Source of the DNA: DATFQI01 sp963831105
Lineage (GTDB): Bacteria > Actinomycetota > Thermoleophilia > Solirubrobacterales > Solirubrobacteraceae
Length of the DNA: 64,000 nt
Direction of reading: 5' to 3'
NCBI GenBank assembly: GCA_963831105.1
Contig: CAWHOS010000009.1
Span: forward strand, 124,001-188,000
This document shows, in pieces, positions 16,415 through 24,256 of the stretch. Each line of letters starts with the position of its first letter. Position 1 is the stretch's first letter. The position numbers were made by a program, and so were the translations under genes. The notes under the pieces are model-generated. The model did not search any database and was not told the origin of the DNA. It was given only the letters and a program-made list of their open reading frames with translations.

Positions 16415-17098
16415 ATGGACCCACGCCATTTGCGCGCGATCGGTGCGCTCATCGCGGCCGCGCTCGCCGGCCTGTTGCTCCTCATGACCACCGACGACCG
16501 CGCGATCGGCGACGGCGTGTCGCTCGACCAGCCGCGCATCACCGCCGCCCAGCGCGAGGCGACGGCCCGCTACGCCGCCGGCGTGCCCGAGCCGGACCGC
16601 CGGTGGATCGAGGCCGCGATCGCCTCCGCGAGGCCCGAGGCGCAGCGCCTGATGGCCGAGGTCGACGGGCTCGTGGAGTACCAGGTCCACCAGGGCGACC
16701 CGCTCGGCGTCACCCGCTCGGAGATCTCGCCCTCCGGCGCGAGCTTCGTCATCTCCTTCGACATCGCCTCGCTCGACGGCCGGCGCGCCCAGGACCGCGC
16801 GGTGACCGTGCTGCACGAGTACGGCCACGCGATCGACCTCGCGATCGTCTCCGAGGAGCTCAACGCGTCGCTCGAGGGGGGCATCCCGCGCACGGGCGCC
16901 TGCGGCGACTACGGCGGCGTCAAGACGGGCTCGTGCGCCGAGCCGGCCGAGCGCTTCGCCGACACCTTCGCCAAGTGGGCGCTGCGCGGCAGCGTCTCGG
17001 CCGTGGGCGCGGGCTACCAGGTCGCGAACCCGCCGTCGCTGGAGAGCTGGGGCGCGCCGCTGACGGCCCTGGCGAACCAGCTCGCCGTCCCACGCTAG
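16415..17098 (+). CDS. membrane-anchored HEXXH metallopeptidase-like protein
   Basis: This 227-aa protein has an N-terminal membrane or signal segment (residues 7-25, ALIAAALAGLLLLM) and an extracellular domain. The zinc motif HEYGHAID is at 134-141. A downstream CAEPAERFADTFAKWAL block could supply a glutamate third ligand. Two cysteines (CGDYGG and SCAEP) flank that block and may pair. The arrangement resembles small zincins that trim cell-envelope proteins, but the substrate is unknown. Its stop overlaps the convergent SDR stop. Confidence 0.7.
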   Translation: MDPRHLRAIGALIAAALAGLLLLMTTDDRAIGDGVSLDQPRITAAQREATARYAAGVPEPDRRWIEAAIASARPEAQRLMAEVDGLVEYQVHQGDPLGVTRSEISPSGASFVISFDIASLDGRRAQDRAVTVLHEYGHAIDLAIVSEELNASLEGGIPRTGACGDYGGVKTGSCAEPAERFADTFAKWALRGSVSAVGAGYQVANPPSLESWGAPLTALANQLAVPR

Positions 17099-17868
17099 CC
17101 GGGGTGCAGCAGGCGGCCCTCCATGCCGCCGGCGACCGTGATCACCTGGCCCGTGACGTGCCCGGCCGCGCGGTCTGAGCAGAGGAAGGCGACGGAGCGC
17201 GCCACGTCGGCGACGTCGGCGACCTTGCGCAGCGCCATCGTGGCCGTCACGCGCGCGACCGTCTCCTCCGTGAGGTCCTTCGCGGTCATCGGCGACACGG
17301 TCCATCCCGGGGCGACGACGTTCACGCGCGCTCCCGGGGCCGTCCGCACGACCTCGTTCTTGAGCGACAGCGCCAGGCCCTGGCCGATCGCGGCCTTCGC
17401 GGCGGCGTAGTCGGCGTGGCCGGCCTCCCCGAAGAGGCCGGCGGTCGAGGCGATCAGGACGAGACTGCCGGTGCCCGACGACTCGACGTGGCGGCAGAAG
17501 GCGCGCGCCGTCAGGAACGTCGCGGTCAGGTTCGCGTCGATCGTCGCGCGCCAGCGCTCGAGCGGCAGGCGCGCGACGGGCACGTCCTCCGACGGCCAGA
17601 CGCCGGCGTTGGCCACGCAGGCGTCGAGCCGGCCGAGCGCCTCTACGGCGGCGGGGACGAGCGCGTCCGCCTGCGCCTCGTCGCGCAGATCGGCCTGGAG
17701 CGCCACGCCGCCGAGCTCGCCGGCCAGCGCCTCCGCGGCCTCGCGGTTGCGGTGATAGTGCAGGGCGACGCGGGCGCCCTCCGCGGCCAGCTCGCGGGCG
17801 ACCGCCGAGCCGATCCCGCCCGAGGCGCCCGTCACGAGCGCGGCCGTGCCGGCCAGTCCGAGATCCAT
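17095..17868 (-). CDS. SDR family oxidoreductase (FabG-like)
   Basis: This 257-aa classical SDR has TGASGGIGSAVAREL at the N-terminus, CVANAGVWP (NNAG equivalent), the catalytic serine in LIASTAGLFG, the Tyr-Lys pair in DYAAAKAAIGQ, and the C-terminal GHVTGQVITVAGGM. It looks like a 3-oxoacyl-reductase-type enzyme. Start ATG 17868. It is divergent from the EamA transporter gene, with 84 nt between their starts. Confidence 0.9.
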   Translation of the reverse strand: MDLGLAGTAALVTGASGGIGSAVARELAAEGARVALHYHRNREAAEALAGELGGVALQADLRDEAQADALVPAAVEALGRLDACVANAGVWPSEDVPVARLPLERWRATIDANLTATFLTARAFCRHVESSGTGSLVLIASTAGLFGEAGHADYAAAKAAIGQGLALSLKNEVVRTAPGARVNVVAPGWTVSPMTAKDLTEETVARVTATMALRKVADVADVARSVAFLCSDRAAGHVTGQVITVAGGMEGRLLHPG

Positions 17869-17932
17869 GGCGCGGCAGTCTGCCAGCCTGCCGTGCGGCG
17901 GTTGCGCAGGTCCGCATTGCGTGGGTTGTGGA

Positions 17933-17945
17933 ATTGTGGAACAAT
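17933..17945. promoter_or_regulatory. GntR/FadR-type operator ATTGT-GGA-ACAAT
   Basis: This 13-bp inverted repeat contains TTGTnnnACAA, which matches the TnGTnnnACnA consensus known for FadR-subfamily GntR regulators. It ends 7 nt before the ATG of the EamA gene, whose partner gene encodes just such a regulator. It would overlap the -10 region, so repression and autoregulation are likely. Confidence 0.6.
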
Positions 17946-17952
17946 CTCGCGT

Positions 17953-18837
17953 ATGGCACGACTGCAGGTCCTCCTCGCCGCCCTCTGCTTCGGCACCACG
18001 GGCACCGCGCAGGCGCTCGGCCCCGACGGGATCGACCCCGCGGCCGTCGGCGCCGCCCGGATCGCGTGCGGCGGCGCGCTGCTGGTGCTGTTCGCGCTGG
18101 TCGTGCGCCGCGGCTCCGGTCCTGCCTGGTCGCGCGGCGCGGTGCTCGCGGGCGCCGCCGGCGTGGCGGCCTACCAGGTGTCGTTCTTTGCCGCGGTCGA
18201 CGACACGGGCGTCGCCGTGGGCACGATCGTGGCGCTCGGCTCCGCGCCCGCGCTGACCGGCGCGCTCGAGTGGCTGCTGCACGGCCGCCGGCCGCCGGCC
18301 CGCTGGGCGGTGTCGACGGCGGTGGCCTGCGCCGGCGTCGTGCTGCTCGCGCTCTCGGGCGGCTCGGCGGCGGGGATCTCGCCGCTCGGCGTCGGGCTCG
18401 CGGTGATCGCCGGCGGCTCCTACGCCACATACACCCTCGCCTCCAAGCACCTGCTCGAGCACGGGCACGCGCCGGAGGGCGTGATGGCCTCGCTGTTCGG
18501 GCTCGGAGCGGTCGCGCTCGCGCCGCTGCTGTTCCTCGTCGACACGGGCCCGCTGGGCAGCGCCGGGGGGCTCGCGCTCGTGCTCTTCCTCGGCGTCGTC
18601 CCGACCGCCGTCGCCTACGTGCTCTTCGCCCGCGGGCTGCGCGGGCTGCATGCCTCGGAGGCCGCGACGATCACGCTGCTGGAGCCGGTGACGGCGGCGG
18701 CGCTCGGCGTCTTCGTGCTCTCCGAGCGCGTGACCGGGGCCGGCGCGCTCGGTGCGGCGTTGGTGCTGTCCGCGCTCGTGCTGCTCGCCCTGCGGCCGGC
18801 GCGGCCCGCGCTCCCGACCGTGGCGGAGCCGGCGTGA
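17953..18837 (+). CDS. EamA/DMT family transporter
   Basis: This 294-aa protein has ten hydrophobic segments in two homologous halves, as in the drug/metabolite exporter family. The first half starts LQVLLAALCFGTTGTAQALG and the second begins near SPLGVGLAVIAGGSYATYTLASK. The conserved helix end TLLEPVTAAALGVFVLSERVTGAGALGAALVLSALVLLAL matches EamA repeats. It probably exports an amino acid or small metabolite. Its TGA overlaps the GTG of the downstream GntR gene, so the regulator and transporter are co-expressed. Confidence 0.9.
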   Translation: MARLQVLLAALCFGTTGTAQALGPDGIDPAAVGAARIACGGALLVLFALVVRRGSGPAWSRGAVLAGAAGVAAYQVSFFAAVDDTGVAVGTIVALGSAPALTGALEWLLHGRRPPARWAVSTAVACAGVVLLALSGGSAAGISPLGVGLAVIAGGSYATYTLASKHLLEHGHAPEGVMASLFGLGAVALAPLLFLVDTGPLGSAGGLALVLFLGVVPTAVAYVLFARGLRGLHASEAATITLLEPVTAAALGVFVLSERVTGAGALGAALVLSALVLLALRPARPALPTVAEPA

Positions 18838-19469
18838 CGTTCGAGCGCGCCTCGACGGCCGAGCTGCTCGCCTCGGAGCTGCGCCGCGAGATCCTCGACG
18901 GAGCGCCGGCGGCGGGCGAGCGGCTGCGCGAGCGCGAGCTGGTCGAGCGCTACGGCGTCGCGCGGCACACGCTGCGGGCCGCGCTGCGCCAGCTCGCCGG
19001 AGAGGGGCTCGTGACGATCGAGCCCCATCGCGGAGCGACCGTCGCGCGCCTCGGGCCCGAGGACGTGCGCTGGCTGTACGAGCTGCGCGCCGCGCTCGAG
19101 CTCGAGGCGGCGCACCTCGCCTTGGAGCGCCACGGCGGGCGCCTTCCGGAGTCCGTGCACGCGGCGCTGGCGGCGCTCGAGGCGGCCTGCGCGGCGCCCG
19201 AGCCGTCGTGGAGCGACGTCAGCCACGCCCATGCCGGTCTCCACGGCGCGATCGTCGCGGCCTCGGACAGCCCGCGGATCGTCTCCGCGCACCGCGCGCT
19301 CACAGGCGAGATGCTGCTGTTCCTGCTCCAGCTGCAGCCGCACGTCGAGCCCGAGGCGCTGGCCGCCGACCACACCGCGCTGGTCGCCGCGCTCGAGCGC
19401 GAGGGGGCCGGGGTGCTGCGCGCGCACCTGCGCGAGTCCGCCGAAACCCTCGGCGCGACGGTGGGTTAA
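18834..19469 (+). CDS. GntR-family regulator, FCD (FadR) subfamily
   Basis: This 211-aa protein has a winged HTH at about residues 5-70 (LASELRREILDGAPAAGERLRERELVERYGVARHTLRAALRQLAGEGLVTIEPHRGATVA). The all-helical FCD ligand domain follows (LYELRAALELEAAHLAL, HAGLHGAIVAASDSPRI, DHTALVAALEREGAGVLRAHL). The metal-binding Asp/His residues of FCD domains appear to be present. It is translationally coupled to the EamA gene (GTGA overlap) and probably represses the operon at 17933-17945 until it binds the exported metabolite. Confidence 0.9.
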   Translation: MTFERASTAELLASELRREILDGAPAAGERLRERELVERYGVARHTLRAALRQLAGEGLVTIEPHRGATVARLGPEDVRWLYELRAALELEAAHLALERHGGRLPESVHAALAALEAACAAPEPSWSDVSHAHAGLHGAIVAASDSPRIVSAHRALTGEMLLFLLQLQPHVEPEALAADHTALVAALEREGAGVLRAHLRESAETLGATVG

Positions 19470-19475
19470 ACACGA

Positions 19476-19505
19476 CCGGGCGGACGGCCGAGGCCGCCCG
19501 CCCGG
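19476..19505 (+). terminator. GC-rich terminator hairpin after the GntR gene
   Basis: Arms 19476-19489 and 19492-19505 pair over 14 positions with a single A-C mismatch and a 2-nt apex. It lies 6 nt after the GntR stop. The remaining gap to 19693 holds a weaker CCCGGT-GTG-ACCGGG hairpin at 19609-19623 and no gene I can see. Confidence 0.6.
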
Positions 19506-19693
19506 ATGATGAGGAGGGGAGTTGCGGTGCCCCGGGGGAGAGCACGCACTCATGGACTTCCGCGACAGGCCGTCAGCGAAACGCAGAATGGTCAGCATCG
19601 AAACGAAACCCGGTGTGACCGGGCCTGTTCGTCACGGGCCTGACCTTTGCGTGGTGGGCTCGTCCCGCTGGCGGGCCTGGTTTCCTGTAGCCG

Positions 19694-20212
19694 ATGAGAC
19701 GATTCGAGATCGGACCGCTGATCGTGGCGGTGGGCAGCCTCGTGCTGCTCGTGAGCCTGTTCATGGACTGGTACGCCGGTGAGTCGGCCTGGGGCGTCTT
19801 CGAGGTCGCCGACGTGCTGCTCGCCGCGCTGGCGATCGCCGCCCTGGTGGCCGCGCTCGGCCAGATCGCCGAGGAGATCGCGGTGCTCGACCGGGGCTGG
19901 CTGCTGCCCGTCGTGCTGGCGGCGGCGCTGCTCGTGATCGCCGAGCTGCTCAGCCCGCCGCCTGTGGTGGGCGGCGCCGATCCGCAGGAGGGCGCCTGGC
20001 TCGCGTTCGGCGCGGCGCTCGTGATGCTGCTCGGCACCGTCCTGAGCCTGGGCCGGGTGTCGTTCTCGTTCGCGATCGAGGGCCGCGAGCCGCGCCGCGT
20101 CGCCGCCGTCGATCACCGCCCGCCGCCGACCGAGACGGGCGCGCCGGTGGCGAGGCCCGGCGAGACCACGGCGACCGAGGCCCTGCCCGAGGAAGGCGGG
20201 AAGAAGCGCTGA
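19694..20212 (+). CDS. 4-TM membrane protein of unknown function
   Basis: This 172-aa protein has four hydrophobic segments (LIVAVGSLVLLVSLFM, VLLAALAIAALVAALG, WLLPVVLAAALLVIAELL, WLAFGAALVMLLGTVLSLG). A charged, proline-rich cytoplasmic tail of about 45 residues ends EEGGKKR. DWYAGESAWGVFEVADVL between helices 1 and 2 resembles small actinobacterial membrane proteins whose role is unknown. Its TGA overlaps the ATG of the coiled-coil gene by 1 nt, so the two products are made together and may form a complex. Confidence 0.75.
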   Translation: MRRFEIGPLIVAVGSLVLLVSLFMDWYAGESAWGVFEVADVLLAALAIAALVAALGQIAEEIAVLDRGWLLPVVLAAALLVIAELLSPPPVVGGADPQEGAWLAFGAALVMLLGTVLSLGRVSFSFAIEGREPRRVAAVDHRPPPTETGAPVARPGETTATEALPEEGGKKR

Positions 20213-21777
20213 TGGCGGAGACGCGGGAGCTGTCGTTCGAGCTGGAGCGCTTCGAGTGGGTCGCCGACGACCGGCTCGAGGTCTCCGGCAACTGGCAGGG
20301 GCTGACGGGCCGCCGGCTGGCGCGGCCCGTGCTGACCGTCGAAGCCGACGGCCGGCGCCGGCGCCTGACGGCGCTCCCCGGCGGGCAGCTACCCGGCAAG
20401 GGCGGCGATGCGTGGCGGGCGTCGTTCGCCTGGCCCCACGGCCCGGCGGACGTCGAGTCGGCCGAGCTGGAGGTGGGCCGCAGCCTTGTCGTCGACCTGC
20501 CGGCCCCGCGGCGCCGCAAGCGGCGCTCCGCCGAGACGCGCCCGGCCGACGAAGGCCTGCGCTCGGAGCTGGCCGAGCTGCGCGCGCAGATCGCCGAGCT
20601 GCGCCAGGCACACGGCGGCTCGCCGGAGGCCGAGGCCGTCGCCGAGTCGGCCGAGGCGGTGGCGGACTCGGCGGCGCCGGGACCCGCCGCCGGTCCCGAG
20701 CAGGCCGAGCGGCTCGATCGCCTGGAGGCCGAGCTCGCGGAGCTGCGCACGGCCCTCGAGCGGGCGCAGGCCGAGGCCGAGCGGGCCGAAGCCGAGCGCG
20801 AGGGGCTGCGCGATGAGCTCGAGCGCGCCGACGCGGAGCGCGCGTCGCTGCGCGAGGAGCTCGCCAACGTACGCTCCGAGCACGACTCCCTCCAGGACCA
20901 GCACGCCGCCCTGATTGCCCGCAGCGGTGACCTGCGGGGCCAGCTCGCGGAGGCGATCGATGCCCAGGAGCCGCTGTCGGAGGAGCTGAGCGTGCTGCGC
21001 GCGACAAAGCAGGCCACCGACGAGGAGCGCGAGCGCCTCGAGCGCGAGCTCGCGAAGACCCGGGAGGACCTGGCCGAGCGCGAGCGGGCGCTGGCCGGCC
21101 ACCGCGAGGAGTCCGAGCAGCGGCTCGGCCTCGAGCGCCAGAACACGACCGGGGTGCGCGAGAAGCTCGCCGACGCGCGCGAGGAGGCCCAGAAGGCGCT
21201 CGCCGCGGAGGCCGAGGAGACGGAGCGCATCCGGGCCGAGCTCGCCGGCGCCCGCGAGGAGGCCGAGCGCCTGCTCGCCGCCGAGCGCGCCGAGGTGGCG
21301 CGGCTGCGCGAGGAGCTCGCCGCCCGCCCGCCCGCCGCCGAGGAGGGCGAGGAGGAGGGCGACGACGCCCATCGCCGCATGTACGAGCGGATCTCGCGCG
21401 AGCTCGAGAACGAGCGCTCGACGGTCAGCCGCCTGCGGCGCGAGCTCGACGAGCGGTCGGCCGAGACCTCCGAGCACCGGCGCTCCGTCGCCGCGCAGGC
21501 CACCAACGGCGTGCACACCACGTCCGCGGAGACCCCCGTGGCGCTGACCTCCGCCGGCCGCTCGAGCCGGCGCGGGGCAGCGGTGCTCGCCTCGCGGACG
21601 GAGGCCGACGCGCGGGCGCCCTACCGGCGCGCCGACGCCGCGCGGGCCGCGGCCGCGCATCGCGTGCCGGAGCACGAGCAGTCCACGACCGGCATGTGGA
21701 TGGCGCGCGCGGCGGCGATCGCGCTCGTGGCGCTGCTGCTGATCGCGCTCGCGATCATCGTCGCCTCGATCGCCTAG
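20212..21777 (+). CDS. tail-anchored coiled-coil protein
   Basis: This 521-aa protein has three parts. Residues 1-95 look like a compact beta domain (LSFELERFEWVADDRLEVSGNW, then RPVLTVEADGRRRRL). Residues about 115-420 are a near-continuous Glu/Arg/Ala/Leu heptad coiled coil. After a variable linker, a single membrane helix at about 496-518 ends the protein (AIALVALLLIALAIIVASIA). The topology is a cytoplasmic rod tethered by its C-terminus. Translational coupling to the 4-TM gene suggests a shared envelope, division or cytoskeletal role; that is inference. Confidence 0.75.
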   Translation: MAETRELSFELERFEWVADDRLEVSGNWQGLTGRRLARPVLTVEADGRRRRLTALPGGQLPGKGGDAWRASFAWPHGPADVESAELEVGRSLVVDLPAPRRRKRRSAETRPADEGLRSELAELRAQIAELRQAHGGSPEAEAVAESAEAVADSAAPGPAAGPEQAERLDRLEAELAELRTALERAQAEAERAEAEREGLRDELERADAERASLREELANVRSEHDSLQDQHAALIARSGDLRGQLAEAIDAQEPLSEELSVLRATKQATDEERERLERELAKTREDLAERERALAGHREESEQRLGLERQNTTGVREKLADAREEAQKALAAEAEETERIRAELAGAREEAERLLAAERAEVARLREELAARPPAAEEGEEEGDDAHRRMYERISRELENERSTVSRLRRELDERSAETSEHRRSVAAQATNGVHTTSAETPVALTSAGRSSRRGAAVLASRTEADARAPYRRADAARAAAAHRVPEHEQSTTGMWMARAAAIALVALLLIALAIIVASIA

Positions 21778-21816
21778 CCGCCCGCCGGCGCGGCCCGCCG
21801 GACGCGGCGCGCCCGG

Positions 21817-22464
21817 CTACACGCTCTGGGCGCGGAAGTCGATCTCGACCTTCTCGAACCCGAGGCCGCGCATCAGGCCCTCGAGCATCGAGCGCGTGTT
21901 GCGCTCGGCGGTCTGCAACAGCTTCGGGTCGGCGGCGGCCGCGGCGGCCAGCTTGTCCTCGGCGAGCTGGTAGAGCGGCTGCTCGTCGCCCGGGCGGTCC
22001 GAGAGGGCGTCCTCGACGCGGTCCAGCACGCCGCGGTCGCGGTCGTAGACGCGCGAGTTGTCAGGGTCCAGGCGCGGCTCGAGCAGCTTGGGCGCGGGCA
22101 GCGTGAGCTTGACCGAGCGGCGGTCCTTCGAGACCTGGACGGCGTCGGGGTCGCGCGAGAGACCGCGGAAGTCGACCGCCGCGTCGACCGTGCCCGCGGC
22201 CACGAACAGCGTCCGCTCGCCCTTGATGAACGACGGCAGCAGCCGGTTGTCCTGCTCGACGTCGACGACGACCTGCATGTTGGCCGTGGCCGCGTGGTAG
22301 TCGCTGAGGTTCTCCAGCGACTTGAGCAGCACGGGCTGGCTGCGGTCCTTCGTGTCCGTGCCGAACGGGTCGAGCGCGACGAGCACGACCACCACGGCGA
22401 GCACCGCCAGCACGGCCAGGCCGGCCAGGACGAGCAGTGCGCGGGCTCCGTTTCGCCTCACCAC
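21817..22464 (-). CDS. DUF4230-family membrane-anchored protein
   Basis: This 215-aa protein has an N-terminal membrane helix (LLVLAGLAVLAVLAVVVVLVAL, about residues 10-31) and an extracellular domain. The domain contains LENLSDYHAATANMQVVVDVEQD, FVAAGTVDAAVDFRGL and VKLTLPAPKLLEPRLDPDNSRVYDRDRG, all typical of DUF4230, and ends with a helical region and KVEIDFRAQSV. The family's function is not known. Start GTG 22464 (or GTG 22461), with a TACGCT hexamer 6 nt upstream. It is divergent from the isoaspartyl peptidase gene. Confidence 0.8.
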   Translation of the reverse strand: MVRRNGARALLVLAGLAVLAVLAVVVVLVALDPFGTDTKDRSQPVLLKSLENLSDYHAATANMQVVVDVEQDNRLLPSFIKGERTLFVAAGTVDAAVDFRGLSRDPDAVQVSKDRRSVKLTLPAPKLLEPRLDPDNSRVYDRDRGVLDRVEDALSDRPGDEQPLYQLAEDKLAAAAAADPKLLQTAERNTRSMLEGLMRGLGFEKVEIDFRAQSV

Positions 22465-22470
22465 GCGACC

Positions 22471-22495
22471 AGCGTAGAGCGCGGGCGACTATCGT
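22471..22495. promoter_or_regulatory. divergent -10 hexamers
   Basis: Minus-strand TACGCT (22471-22476) ends 6 nt before the DUF4230 start. Plus-strand TATCGT (22490-22495) ends 10 nt before the ATG at 22506. This is positional evidence only. Confidence 0.35.
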
Positions 22496-22505
22496 CCGCC
22501 GCCGG

Positions 22506-23390
22506 ATGGCAGAGCCAGCGATCGTCGTGCACGGGGGCGCCGGGCGCGTCCCCACCGACCCCGACAGGACCGAGCGGATGTGCGCCGGCGCGGCCGCTGC
22601 TGTCGAGGCCGGCCACGCCGTGCTGGCGGCCGGAGGCGCGGCGCTCGACGCGGTCGAGGCCGCCGTCGTGGTGCTCGAGGACGACCCGGTGTTCAACGCC
22701 GGACGGGGCGCGGCGCTGACGACCGACGGCGGCGTCGAGCTCGACGCGTCGGTGATGGAGGGCACGACCCGCTTCGTCGGCGCCGTGGCCTGCGTGGAGG
22801 GCGTGCGCAACCCCGTGCGCGCCGCCCGCGCGGTGCTGCGCGACGGCCACCACGTGCTGCTCGTCGGCACGGCGGCGCGCGCGTTCGCCGCCGACCACGG
22901 CGTCGAGCTGTGCGACCCGTCCGAGCTCGTCACGGACCCGCAGCGCGAGGTGCTCGCCTCGGGCGACCTCGGCTGGGCGGCCGGGACGGTCGGCGCGGTC
23001 GCCCGCGACGCGGAGGGCCGGCTCGCCGCCGCGACCTCCACGGGCGGCACGATGGGCAAGCGCCGCGGGCGCGTCGGCGACTCGCCCCTGATCGGCGCCG
23101 GCACGTGGGCCGACGACGACACCGTCGCGGTCTCCTGCACGGGCGACGGCGAGGCCATCATCCGGATCGCGATGGCCCACGAGGTCGAGGCGCTCGTCCG
23201 GATCGGCGCCCTCTCGCTCGAGCAGGCCTGCGCCGAGGCGCTCGCCGAGCTCGAGCGCCGCGGCGGCCACGGCGGCCTGATCGCGGTAAGCGCGCGCGGC
23301 GAGGTCACCGCGCGCTTCAGCTCGCCCGGCATGACCCGCGGCTGGCGGGTCGGCGACGGGCCCGTCCACACGGCCGTCGGTGCCGGCTGA
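22506..23390 (+). CDS. isoaspartyl peptidase / L-asparaginase
   Basis: This 294-aa Ntn-hydrolase of the plant-type asparaginase family begins IVVHGGAGRVP and contains DDPVFNAGRGAALTTDGGVELDASVM. The self-cleavage site is GTVGAVARD, giving Thr161 as the new N-terminal nucleophile, and the substrate loop is STGGTMGKRRGRVGDSPLIGAGTWA. It releases Asp from isoaspartyl peptides or hydrolyses Asn. The length is normal and all key residues are present. It overlaps the next gene by 11 nt. Confidence 0.92.
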   Translation: MAEPAIVVHGGAGRVPTDPDRTERMCAGAAAAVEAGHAVLAAGGAALDAVEAAVVVLEDDPVFNAGRGAALTTDGGVELDASVMEGTTRFVGAVACVEGVRNPVRAARAVLRDGHHVLLVGTAARAFAADHGVELCDPSELVTDPQREVLASGDLGWAAGTVGAVARDAEGRLAAATSTGGTMGKRRGRVGDSPLIGAGTWADDDTVAVSCTGDGEAIIRIAMAHEVEALVRIGALSLEQACAEALAELERRGGHGGLIAVSARGEVTARFSSPGMTRGWRVGDGPVHTAVGAG

Positions 23391-24156
23391 CCCCGTCCAG
23401 GACGCGGCGGACCGGCTCTACGGCCTGCCGTTCGACGAGTTCATCCCCGAGCGCGACGCGACGGCCAAGCAGCTCCGCAAGGACGGCGACAAGGAGGCCG
23501 CCGCCGCGGTCGCCAAGCTCCCGAAGCCCAGCCAGGTCGCCTGGGTCGCCAACCAGCTCGGCCGGGCCGGCGCCGGCGACCTGCTGTCCGCCGGCGACGC
23601 GATCCGCGAGGCGCAGCTCGGCGGCGGAGGCCGCGAGGCGCTGCGCGAGGCCACCGCGGCCCAGCGCAGCGCGGTGGACGCGCTCCTGAAGGAGGCCGAG
23701 GGGCTCCGCCCGCTCTCGCGAGACCTCAAGGACCGCCTGCGCGCACTGCTGCTCGCGGTCGCGGGAGACGAGGACGTGCGAGCGGCCTTCGAGGCGGGCC
23801 GGCTTGTCGAGGAGCCTTCGGCCGGCGGCGCCTGGCCCGTCGGCGCATTCGTGGCACCGGCGTCTACGTCGGCAGCGAAGGGCGGCACGAAGCGGGCCGC
23901 GCCGCGCAAGGCGCCCGAGAAGCGCGAGTCCGCGGCCGCCAAGCGCAAGCGAGAGGAGAAGGAGCGCAAGGCCGCCGAGCGAGCCCGCAAGGAGGCCGAG
24001 CGCCAGCGAGAGGAGGCCGAGCGCCGCAAGCTCGAGCGCCGCCTGGCCGCCGCGCGCGAGGAGGCCGACGCCGCCAAGCAGCGCCTCGACATGGCCAAGG
24101 ACGCCTACGAACGGGCCACCCACGAGGTAGCCCGAATCGAAGAACAGCTCTCCTGA
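23380..24156 (+). CDS. conserved actinobacterial protein, charged coiled-coil tail
   Basis: This 258-aa protein starts at GTG 23380, inside the previous gene. Its N-terminal domain reads RLYGLPFDEFIPERDATAKQLRKDGDKEAAAAVAKLPKPSQVAWVANQL, a pattern I recognise from uncharacterised actinobacterial proteins. A helical middle and a linker at about residues 150-165 follow. The C-terminal coiled coil from residue 175 is extremely rich in Arg, Lys, Glu and Ala. There is no enzymatic motif. Nucleic-acid or protein scaffolding is possible but unsupported. Confidence 0.7.
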   Translation: MPADPVQDAADRLYGLPFDEFIPERDATAKQLRKDGDKEAAAAVAKLPKPSQVAWVANQLGRAGAGDLLSAGDAIREAQLGGGGREALREATAAQRSAVDALLKEAEGLRPLSRDLKDRLRALLLAVAGDEDVRAAFEAGRLVEEPSAGGAWPVGAFVAPASTSAAKGGTKRAAPRKAPEKRESAAAKRKREEKERKAAERARKEAERQREEAERRKLERRLAAAREEADAAKQRLDMAKDAYERATHEVARIEEQLS

Positions 24157-24172
24157 ATCATCGACCGGTCAG

Positions 24173-24195
24173 TTGTTCAGGCTGAGCCTGAACAA
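24173..24195. repeat. 23-bp palindromic repeat, copy 1
   Basis: Arms TTGTTCAGGCT and AGCCTGAACAA surround a central G. It lies between convergent genes, so it can act as a bidirectional terminator. Two related 23-bp copies occur at 50490-50512 and 50549-50571. Confidence 0.75.
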
Positions 24196-24256
24196 TCGAC
24201 CGCTCGCGGCTGCCGGGGCGGCCGAAGCGGCCGCTCACGCCCCCTCGAAGACGGTG

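Noticed and set aside
19506..19693. Possible riboswitch before the 4-TM/coiled-coil operon
   Set aside because: I see only a 6-bp hairpin and no conserved riboswitch core.
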